Of a stretch of DNA of 64,000 nucleotides, positions 57,331 through 63,343 are shown piece after piece (position 1 is the stretch's first letter; every line of letters starts with the position of its first letter). The DNA comes from Rhodocyclaceae bacterium. Lineage in GTDB: Bacteria; Pseudomonadota; Gammaproteobacteria; Burkholderiales; Rhodocyclaceae. The notes beneath the pieces were generated by a model, which saw only the letters and a program-made list of their open reading frames with translations, searched no databases and was not told the origin of the DNA. Location: contig JAEUNL010000014.1 of assembly GCA_016791115.1 (NCBI GenBank), positions 31,200-95,199 on the forward strand. Direction: 5' to 3'. The position numbers were made by a program, and so were the translations under genes.

Positions 57331-58391
57331 GCCGGCGCAAGGCATCCGTGGCGTGCGCCGCAGCGCCTTCGGCGCTGCTGGGGGACATTCGGGCACTGAT
57401 CGAGGCGGCGCGGCAGCGCGCCGCCTCGGCGGTCAATGCCGAACTGACCCTGCTGTTCTGGCGCATCGGCCAGCGCATCCATACGGAGGTGCTGGCCGGC
57501 CAGCGGGCCGGCTACGGCGAGGAAATCCTGCCGACGCTGGCGGCGCAGCTTGTCCGCGACTACGGGCGTAGCTTCGCGGACAAGAACCTGCGCCGCATGG
57601 TGCAGTTCGCCGCCACCTACCCGGACGAACCAATTGTCGTGACGCTGTCACGACAATTGAGCTGGTCACATTTCCTGGCACTGCTGCCGCTGAAAGACCC
57701 GCTCCAGCGGCAATACTACGTGCAGATGGCGAGCGCCGAACGCTGGAGCGTGCGGACGCTGCGCGAACGCATTGACTCGATGCTGTACGAGCGCACGGCG
57801 CTGTCCAAGAAGCCGGGCGAGACGATCGCGCAGGAGCTGGCGACGATGCGCGATGCGCAGCGCATGTCGCCCGCCCTAGTCATGCGCGACCCGTACATCC
57901 TCGACTTCCTGGGGCTGCGCGACACCTGGCAGGAAGGCGACCTGGAGGCGGCGATCATCCGCGAAATGGAGTCGTTCTTGCTGGAGCTGGGCGCGGGTTT
58001 CAGCTTCGTGGCCCGGCAGAAACGCATCCCGATTGACAACGAGGATTTCCACCTTGACCTGCTGTTCTACAACCGCAAACTGCGGCGGCTGGTGGCGGTG
58101 GAGTTGAAGGTCGGCGAGTTCAAGGCGGCCTACAAGGGCCAGATGGAGCTTTACCTTCGCTGGCTCGACAAACACGAGCGGGAGCCGGAAGAAGCCTCGC
58201 CGTTGGGGATCATCCTTTGCACCGGCAAGAAGCGCGAGCAGATCGAGTTGCTGGAGCTGGACAAGTCGGGCATCCACGTCGCCGAGTACCTGACCGCCTT
58301 GCCGCCGAGGGGCGTGCTGGTGGAACGGCTGCAACAGGCAACGCAGCGGGCGCAGTTGCAGATCGAGCAGCGCAAGGCCGACACCGAGTAG
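57327..58391 (+). CDS. DUF1016 (YhcG-type) PDDEXK nuclease-domain protein
   Basis: A 354-residue protein. The N-terminal DUF1016-N domain (about 15-180) includes LLFWRIGQRIHTEVL and LSWSHFLALLPLKDP. The C-terminal PD-(D/E)XK nuclease has Asp244 in DFHLDLLFYNR and Glu259-x-Lys261 in VAVELKVGEF. Such proteins occur in mobile elements and some defence loci; the true role is unsettled. The ATGA overlap with the integrase stop indicates translational coupling, so it may act in element maintenance or integration. Confidence 0.92.
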   Translation: MSRRKASVACAAAPSALLGDIRALIEAARQRAASAVNAELTLLFWRIGQRIHTEVLAGQRAGYGEEILPTLAAQLVRDYGRSFADKNLRRMVQFAATYPDEPIVVTLSRQLSWSHFLALLPLKDPLQRQYYVQMASAERWSVRTLRERIDSMLYERTALSKKPGETIAQELATMRDAQRMSPALVMRDPYILDFLGLRDTWQEGDLEAAIIREMESFLLELGAGFSFVARQKRIPIDNEDFHLDLLFYNRKLRRLVAVELKVGEFKAAYKGQMELYLRWLDKHEREPEEASPLGIILCTGKKREQIELLELDKSGIHVAEYLTALPPRGVLVERLQQATQRAQLQIEQRKADTE

Positions 58392-58430
58392 TCCTGTCCC
58401 CAGCAGTCGGGCGTCCCGGCGTTCCGCCGT

Positions 58431-58553
58431 CGCGCTGTCGTGCTGCGCATCGAGCCTCGCTGCGCGAGTCTCGCCCCATGCGGGCTTCCATCGTTCCCTC
58501 GCTTGCTCGGCTGACGCCTTCGGCCCTTGCGGGCCTGCGCGCTCCGCTTGCCC
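58431..58553 (+). repeat. element spacer module B, copy 1
   Basis: A roughly 125-base GC-rich module starting CGCGCTGTCG and containing CTTCCATCGTTCCCTCGCT and CGGCTGACGCC. It recurs at 62874-63008 with small changes. Both copies are in intergenic spacers of the mobile element. Confidence 0.75.
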
Positions 58554-58586
58554 CAAAAAGCCGAGGGGGTGCAGTGGGCGGGTGTA

Positions 58587-58747
58587 GGCGGTCTTGCTGT
58601 TCCCTTCACCGTATCACGGCGTTCTCGCCGTCAAGGGCGGCGCGCGCTTGAGGCGCGCTTGCGTCCTGGCGGCCGTCTGCGACCCCTGACTGCTTGCGCT
58701 GCGCCGTGCTGGACACGGTTCCGGGCAATTCCGCCCGAGCAACCGGA
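58587..58747 (+). repeat. element leader module A, copy 1 (before radC)
   Basis: About 160 bases starting GGCGGTCTTGCTGTTCCCTT, with CACGGCGTTC, CGCCGTCAAGG and GACCCCTGACTGCTTGCG, ending GGGCAATTCCGCCCG just before the radC ribosome site. Copies 2 and 3 precede the genes at 61259 and 61947. This also accounts for most of the 58392-58755 gap, together with module B. Confidence 0.85.
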
Positions 58748-58755
58748 GCACGATC

Positions 58756-59262
58756 ATGTCGCAACTCACTCTCTCTCTCGATACCCCGCTGATGGTGCGC
58801 GATGGCCGTGGGCGCTATCGGCCGGCGGACGCTGACCAGATTCTGGAGGCCGCGCGCCAGGTCATCGAACAAAAGATGCAGCGCGGTGCCTCGTTCACTT
58901 CGCCGGTAGCGGTCAAGGAGTACCTGTGCGCCAAGCTGGCCGGCTTCGAGCACGAAGTCTTCGCCGTCCTGTTCCTCGACACGCGCCATCGGCTGATCGA
59001 CTACGTGGAGATGTTCCACGGCACGATCGACGCGGCCGAGGTGCATCCGCGCGAAGTGGTGAAGCAGGCACTGCGGCTCAATGCGGCGGCGGTCATCGTT
59101 TCGCACAATCATCCAAGCGGCAACCCCGAGCCGAGCGCGGCCGACAAGGCGCTGACCTCGCAGCTTCGGCAGGCGCTGGCGCTGGTGGACGTTCGCACGC
59201 TGGATCACGTGATCGTCGCAGGCAGTAGCACCACGTCCTTCGCCGAACGCGGCCTGATCTGA
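58756..59262 (+). CDS. RadC-like JAB-domain protein (mobile-element type)
   Basis: A 168-residue protein with the MPN/JAB metal-binding signature SHNHPSGNPEPSAAD (His117, His119, Ser121, Asp130) and an upstream Glu. It lacks the N-terminal helix-hairpin-helix of chromosomal RadC, so it is the short form found in integrative elements. A DNA-repair role is doubtful; the JAB fold suggests peptidase or nuclease function. It has a strong terminator. Its 3' end is duplicated after the metal-resistance cassette. Confidence 0.92.
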   Translation: MSQLTLSLDTPLMVRDGRGRYRPADADQILEAARQVIEQKMQRGASFTSPVAVKEYLCAKLAGFEHEVFAVLFLDTRHRLIDYVEMFHGTIDAAEVHPREVVKQALRLNAAAVIVSHNHPSGNPEPSAADKALTSQLRQALALVDVRTLDHVIVAGSSTTSFAERGLI

Positions 59263-59297
59263 CCAAGGGGGCTTCGGCCCCCTTTTTGCTACGTCCG
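59235..59297 (+). repeat. direct repeat: radC 3' end plus terminator, left copy
   Basis: A 63-base sequence from the last codons of radC through the terminator to GTCCG. A 64-base copy at 60952-61015 differs at only a few positions. The two copies flank the nreA-nreB cassette. Confidence 0.88.
59265..59287 (+). terminator. intrinsic terminator after radC
   Basis: An 8-bp stem AAGGGGGC / GCCCCCTT with a TTCG tetraloop and T-run, directly after the stop. Confidence 0.93.
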
Positions 59298-59332
59298 GCG
59301 CGTAACTCGGTTTGTGAACGAACATCCTTGCC

Positions 59333-59361
59333 TCGACATATCCCCCCTGGGGGGATATAGT
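59333..59361 (+). promoter_or_regulatory. nreA promoter with operator in the spacer
   Basis: TCGACA (59333-38) and TATAGT (59356-61) at 17-base spacing. The spacer and -10 box are covered by a perfect inverted repeat with arms ATATCCCCCC and GGGGGGATAT around one T (59338-59358). The G/C-tract form is that of RcnR/CsoR/DmeR/NreA operators. The predicted start (about 59367-8) coincides with the ATG at 59368, so the mRNA is probably leaderless. Confidence 0.8.
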
Positions 59362-59367
59362 TCTTAC

Positions 59368-59625
59368 ATGACGGAAGTACACAAGCACTCAAGTCATCCC
59401 GATTTGATAAAGCGTCTCAAGCGTGCCGAAGGCCACCTTCGGCACGTCGTCGGCATGATCGAGATGGGGAAGCCCTGCCTTGACATCGCCCGCCAGCTAT
59501 CGGCGGTGGAAAGCGCCGTGACTGCGGCAAAGCGTGCTCTGATCCACGACCACATCGACCATTGCCTTGACCATGACGCCGCTTCCGTCATGAGCGAAAT
59601 GAAGGCACTCGCCAAACTTCTTTAA
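59368..59625 (+). CDS. CsoR/RcnR-family metal-sensing repressor (NreA-like)
   Basis: An 85-residue all-helical regulator that should release its operator when metal binds. Cys37, His62 and Cys66 match the CsoR spacing (Cys36-His61-Cys65), and extra His residues near the N-terminus (His5, 7, 10) fit nickel-type relatives. The phrase is IKRLKRAEGHLRHVVGMIE. Its operator covers its own promoter. The ATG at 59368 was chosen over an upstream Met because the longer frame would place the operator inside coding sequence. It is 9 bases before the exporter gene. Confidence 0.9.
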   Translation: MTEVHKHSSHPDLIKRLKRAEGHLRHVVGMIEMGKPCLDIARQLSAVESAVTAAKRALIHDHIDHCLDHDAASVMSEMKALAKLL

Positions 59626-59634
59626 GGCCGTCCG

Positions 59635-60945
59635 ATGCTCGCTGTCCTTAAAAACCGAACCTATCGCCACCTGTTCGCCGCGCAGGTGATCGCGCTAGTC
59701 GGCACCGGCCTGATGACAGTGGCGCTGGGCCTACTCGCCTACGAACTGGCGGGCGCGGACGCCGGAGCGGTGCTTGGTACGGCGCTGGCTATCAAGATGC
59801 TTGCTTATGTTGGCATCGCCCCAATCGCTCAGGCGTTTGCTGATCGTCTGCCGCGTAGGTCGCTGCTGGTCGCCCTTGACCTAGTTCGGGCAGCCGTGGC
59901 TCTCTGTCTGCCATTCGTCACCGAGGTCTGGCAAATCTATCTCTTGATCTTTGCCTTGCAGGCAGCCTCTGCCGGATTCACGCCAACCTTTCAGGCGACG
60001 ATCCCGGACATCCTGCCGGACGAAGATGAGTATACGAAGGCGCTGTCGCTTTCGCGGCTGGCATACGACCTTGAAAGCCTTGTTTCCCCGATGCTGGCGG
60101 CTGCGCTGCTGACCATCATCAGCTTCCACAACCTGTTTGCCGGGACAGTGCTTGGCTTCCTTGTCTCGGCCGCGCTGGTGGTCAGCGTGGTGTTGCCCGC
60201 CTCGACACCTGGCCCACGTCGCGGCATCTGGGAGCGCACCACGCGGGGCGTTCGCCTCTACCTTGCAACGCCGCGGCTGCGGGGACTTCTGGCAGTTAGC
60301 CTCGCCGTGTCAGCAGCAGGTGCGATGGTGATAGTGAATACGGTGGTTATCGTGAAGGCACGCTTCGGCCTGGGCGAAGCAGAAGTAGCTTGGGCTTTGG
60401 CGGCGTTTGGGGGCGGTTCGATGATCGCTGCATTTGCACTGCCTGGGCTGCTCAACAAATTAGCGGATCGACCTGTCATGGTCACGGGAGCGGCGGTGCT
60501 GGTTATCGGTACGGCCATCGGGGCGCTGATTCCGTCTTATGTTCTATTGCTTCCACTTTGGCTGGTGATCGGTTTCGGCTACAGCGTGGCACAAACGCCT
60601 TCTGGTCGGCTGCTGCGCCGTTCCGCCCATACCGAGGATCGGCCTGCGCTATTCGCTGCACAGTTTGCGCTGTCACATGCCTGCTGGCTGATCTGCTACC
60701 CGCTGGCGGGACGCTTCGGTGCTGCCTTCGGACTGCAATCAACCTTCATCGTTATGTCGTTGATTGGCCTCGCCGGTGTAGTGCTTGCGCTAATGCTGTG
60801 GCCTGCCGGCGATCCATCGGATATCGCCCATGACCACCCGGATCTACCGCCGGATCATCCGCATATGCGCGAACATTCAGGCCAGGGCCGACACCACCAC
60901 CTTCTGATCGTGGACGACCTACATCAAGGTTGGCCACGCATGTAG
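59635..60945 (+). CDS. nreB: MFS exporter, NreB-like, with His-rich tail
   Basis: A 436-residue major-facilitator protein, probably a nickel exporter. Ten to twelve hydrophobic helices are present, with MFS phrases such as AFADRLPRRSLLVALDLVRA and FSPTFQATIPDILPDEDEY-like text (FTPTFQAT). The C-terminus is His-rich (HDHPDLPPDHPHMREH and GRHHH), as in NreB. GC is lower than in its neighbours, consistent with a separate origin. Co-transcribed with the sensor upstream. Cobalt or other metals cannot be excluded. Confidence 0.88.
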   Translation: MLAVLKNRTYRHLFAAQVIALVGTGLMTVALGLLAYELAGADAGAVLGTALAIKMLAYVGIAPIAQAFADRLPRRSLLVALDLVRAAVALCLPFVTEVWQIYLLIFALQAASAGFTPTFQATIPDILPDEDEYTKALSLSRLAYDLESLVSPMLAAALLTIISFHNLFAGTVLGFLVSAALVVSVVLPASTPGPRRGIWERTTRGVRLYLATPRLRGLLAVSLAVSAAGAMVIVNTVVIVKARFGLGEAEVAWALAAFGGGSMIAAFALPGLLNKLADRPVMVTGAAVLVIGTAIGALIPSYVLLLPLWLVIGFGYSVAQTPSGRLLRRSAHTEDRPALFAAQFALSHACWLICYPLAGRFGAAFGLQSTFIVMSLIGLAGVVLALMLWPAGDPSDIAHDHPDLPPDHPHMREHSGQGRHHHLLIVDDLHQGWPRM

Positions 60946-60951
60946 CGTTGT

Positions 60952-61015
60952 GTCCTTCGCCAAACGCGATCTAACTTGACCAAGGGGGGCTTCGGCCCCC
61001 TTTTTGCTGCGTCCG
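60952..61015 (+). repeat. direct repeat: radC 3'-end remnant plus terminator, right copy
   Basis: 64 bases closely matching 59235-59297, without an intact radC frame in front. It starts 7 bases after the nreB stop. Confidence 0.88.
60982..61005 (+). terminator. intrinsic terminator after nreB
   Basis: Stem GGGGGC / GCCCCC with TTCG loop and TTTTT, in the right copy of the radC-end repeat. Confidence 0.92.
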
Positions 61016-61093
61016 TTGGCGCAACTCCGGCCCTTACGGGCCTGCGCGTGCTACGCACTTGCCAAAAGCCGGGATGCGTGGAGGTGCGAGGGT

Positions 61094-61251
61094 GGCGGTC
61101 TTACTGTTCCCTTCATCGTGCCACGGCGTTCTCGCCGTCAAGGGCGGCGCGCGCCATGCGCGCTTGCGTCCTGGCGGCCGTCTGCGACCCCTGACTGCTG
61201 CGCTGCGCCGTGCTGGCGCCGGTTCCGGGCAATTCCGCCCGTGCAACCGGA
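61094..61251 (+). repeat. element leader module A, copy 2
   Basis: About 158 bases closely matching 58587-58747, ending GGGCAATTCCGCCCGTG, 8 bases before the ATG at 61259. The rest of the 60946-61258 gap is the radC-end repeat and a short GC-rich stretch. Confidence 0.87.
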
Positions 61252-61258
61252 GATCGTC

Positions 61259-61651
61259 ATGAACGACAAATCGCACGTTTCCCTTGAACAACACGTTTGC
61301 CTTGTCTGCGGCGTTCGCTTCGATACTGGCGCCATCCTGCTGGATCGCCGCCTGCGCGCGAGCATGGAGCGCCACACGGCAACCGGCTGGGGCCTGTGCC
61401 CCGAGCATCAGAAGCTGGCCGACGATGGCTTTGTCGCTCTGGTCGAATGCGATCCGCAGCGCAGCGGCTCGCAGGCCGGCGGGCGCATGAAGCCCGAGCA
61501 GGCGTACAGGACGGGCCGGCTGGCCCATCTGCGGCGCACGGTGTTCGCGCAGGTGTTCAACGTGCCGATCGCGGACGAGCAGGCTTGCGTGTTCGTTGAG
61601 CCTGGTGTGATCGAGCAGTTGCAGTCGATGACGGCGCCGGCGGCGAGCTGA
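61259..61651 (+). CDS. element protein with CxxC and CPEH, unknown function
   Basis: A 130-residue protein starting MNDKSHVSLEQHVCLVCGVRFD. CLVC and GWGLCPEHQK could form a zinc site. The middle phrase is LVECDPQRSGSQAGGRMKPEQAYRTGR and the end is VFVEPGVIEQLQ. Similar proteins are seen in integrative elements, but I know no function. CGGAGA precedes the ATG, directly after leader module A. Confidence 0.8.
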   Translation: MNDKSHVSLEQHVCLVCGVRFDTGAILLDRRLRASMERHTATGWGLCPEHQKLADDGFVALVECDPQRSGSQAGGRMKPEQAYRTGRLAHLRRTVFAQVFNVPIADEQACVFVEPGVIEQLQSMTAPAAS

Positions 61652-61779
61652 TCGCGCATCTATCTGGCGCGTTGTCCTGCGGGGCGACGCGCCATTTTTC
61701 TCGCTGTGCCCGGTGTCGGGTTCTCCGCGCCTGCGGCGCTGCGCGCTGCGCTTGCCCAATCCGTGCCTTCGTTGGAGGG

Positions 61780-61925
61780 GGCGGTCTTGCTGTTCCCTTC
61801 ATCGTGCCACGGCGTTCGCGCCGTCAAGGGCTGCGCGTGCTTGCACGCTTGCGGCCTGCGGCCGTCGTTGACCCCTGACTGCTTGCGCTGCGCCGTGCCC
61901 CGGAAGGGTCGGGCAATTCCGCCCG
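61780..61925 (+). repeat. element leader module A, copy 3
   Basis: About 146 bases matching copies 1 and 2, with the shared words GGCGGTCTTGCTGTTCCCTT, CACGGCGTTC, TGACCCCTGACTGCTTGCG and GGGCAATTCCGCCCGG. It ends 21 bases before the ATG at 61947. Confidence 0.86.
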
Positions 61926-61946
61926 GCATCCTTTCAGGAGTTCACC

Positions 61947-62296
61947 ATGAACAACGCACTCATCACCGACGAACAGCGCATCGTGCTGCTGGCCAACGGC
62001 CGCGAATCCTTGGAGAACCCGGACTTCGATCCGGCCCCGTGGTCAAGCTGTTCACGCCGGACGCCGGCGCGACCTGGCTGCTGACCGAGATTGATCCCGA
62101 TGACCACGACCACGCCTTTGGTCTTTGCGACCTGGGCCTGGGGATGCCGGAAATCGGCTGGGTCAGCCTGGGCGAGCTGGCGACGGTGCGCGGCGGGCTG
62201 GGTCTGCTGATCGAGCGTGACCTGTCCTTCCGGGCCGAGAAGCGGTTGAGCGCCTACGCGCGCGATGCGCGGCTGGCCGGGCGGATCGTTGTCTGA
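61947..62296 (+). pseudogene. frameshifted DUF2958 protein
   Basis: The ATG frame gives MNNALITDEQRIVLLANGRE and DFDPAP, then diverges to a stop. From about 62038 the next frame resumes PVVKLFTPDAGATWLLTEID, DHAFGLCDLGLGMPEIGWVSL and ends at 62296. One base appears to be missing in the CCCCG run near 62036-62042. A mobile-element DUF2958 gene is the closest match. AGGAG precedes the ATG, so translation begins normally. It is either a real lesion or an assembly error. Confidence 0.85.
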
Positions 62297-62361
62297 CCCG
62301 GCCCTGGGAGCGCCGCAAGGCGCTCCTTGCGCTTTCGCAACCTTCGCAGGAGATCCATGCC

Positions 62362-62640
62362 ATGAGCAGCCATCACGACTACATCATCGAAATCACGGCG
62401 CAACACAATGCGCTCAAGCCGTTCGCGCCAGAGAACGGCCAGCCCTTGCGCTTCAAGATCGGCGACGCGGTGATCTACACCAACGAGTACGGCGCACAGT
62501 TCCGGCGTCGCGTCACCGGGTTTTACCAGCCCACCGAGCCTTCTGGGCTGTATGCACGTGGCAGGCGCTACTACCTGAACTCGACTTCGCCGTGGATGCC
62601 GGTTGCGGAATGCAGCCTGCGTCCTGACGACTCGGCGTGA
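62362..62640 (+). CDS. small element protein of unknown function
   Basis: A 92-residue protein beginning MSSHHDYIIEITAQHNALKP, with FKIGDAVIYTNEYGAQFRRRVTGFY and RRYYLNSTSPWMPVAECSL. The fold looks like a small beta-rich domain. AGGAG lies before the ATG. The spacer from the DUF2958 stop is short, with no module A. I do not recognise a function. Confidence 0.75.
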   Translation: MSSHHDYIIEITAQHNALKPFAPENGQPLRFKIGDAVIYTNEYGAQFRRRVTGFYQPTEPSGLYARGRRYYLNSTSPWMPVAECSLRPDDSA

Positions 62641-62873
62641 TGCCTACGCGCCCCTTCCGGGGCGCCGCGCGCTTCGCTTGCTCTCCAGGGGAAAGCCCTG
62701 CGGGCTATCCCCGCCGCGCAGGCTTGGCGCCCCTGAACGCCGCCGAACCGGCTACGCCGGATCGGCCAGACCGTATTCGCAGCAGATCCACGATGTCTTG
62801 CGTGTGCTCGTTCTGATCTTGTTGTTTCTTCCGCGTTGAAGGCTGTGCGTCCCCGGCCAAGAAACATGGCCGG

Positions 62874-63008
62874 TCGCGCTGTCGTGCGCGTAGCGCATCG
62901 AGCCGCCTGCGGCGTCTCGCCCCTTCGGGCTTCCATCGTTCCCTCGCTCCGCTCGGCTGACGCCTCCGGCCCGGCTTCCAGCTTCGGGCCTGCGCGCTTC
63001 GCTTGCCG
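62874..63008 (+). repeat. element spacer module B, copy 2
   Basis: Second copy of the module at 58431-58553: same CGCGCTGTCG start, CTTCCATCGTTCCCTCGCT core and GCGCTTCGCTTGCC end, with insertions in between. Confidence 0.75.
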
Positions 63009-63086
63009 TGCGGTCGGCGTGTTGAGGGGCCGTTGCCTTGTCCAGCCGTCTCCCCTGACTTCATCACCTTGTCCGCGACTGTAGCC

Positions 63087-63185
63087 CGCGCCCGGGCGCC
63101 GTCAAGGCGCGCAGGGCCGTGTCCTCGGCTGCGCCTGCGGGCCGCACCAACCCTGCGCTTGTTTCCTTGACGGCGCCCGGGCGCG
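63087..63185. repeat. perfect 21-bp inverted repeat with inner 8-bp repeat
   Basis: 63087-63107 and 63165-63185 are exact reverse complements (arm contains CCCGGGCGCCGTCAAGG), spaced by 57 bases. Inside, GCGCAGGG (63109-16) and CCCTGCGC (63151-58) form a second pair. The whole 99-base unit could form a long cruciform or RNA hairpin. Confidence 0.85.
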
Positions 63186-63255
63186 CGCTCCTGACCGTCG
63201 CGGGCGATGAACTCAGGAAAGACGGTGGCAACAGGCCAACCGGGTCGTCGTGCCG

Positions 63256-63310
63256 ACCGCACCGAATAGCCGAAAGGCTGGGCTCCGAATCTTGGAATCC
63301 GGTGTGCGGT
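63256..63310 (+). ncRNA. candidate structured leader RNA upstream of DUF932
   Basis: ACCGCAC (63256-62) pairs with GTGCGGT (63304-10). Inside, AGCC-GAAA-GGCT (63268-79) is a perfect stem with a GNRA-type loop, and CTCC/GGAA words form a third weak helix. TTTTC follows the closing stem, 34 bases before the DUF932 ATG. A three-way-junction leader is plausible; I know no named family that matches. Confidence 0.45.
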
Positions 63311-63343
63311 TTTCTTCAACAGCCTTTTGTTCAGGAGAAAGAC

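Larger units (their letters stand above)
62641..63343. other. 703-base non-coding region before DUF932
   Basis: No convincing gene. It holds module B copy 2 (62874-63008), a perfect 21-bp inverted repeat (63087-63185) and a likely structured leader (63256-63310). Open frames here are Arg/Ala-rich and antisense, with no ribosome site. Confidence 0.7.

Noticed and set aside
59314..59367. Longer N-terminus for the metal-sensing repressor
   Set aside because: It would put the operator and promoter inside the coding region; the family begins at the ATG at 59368.
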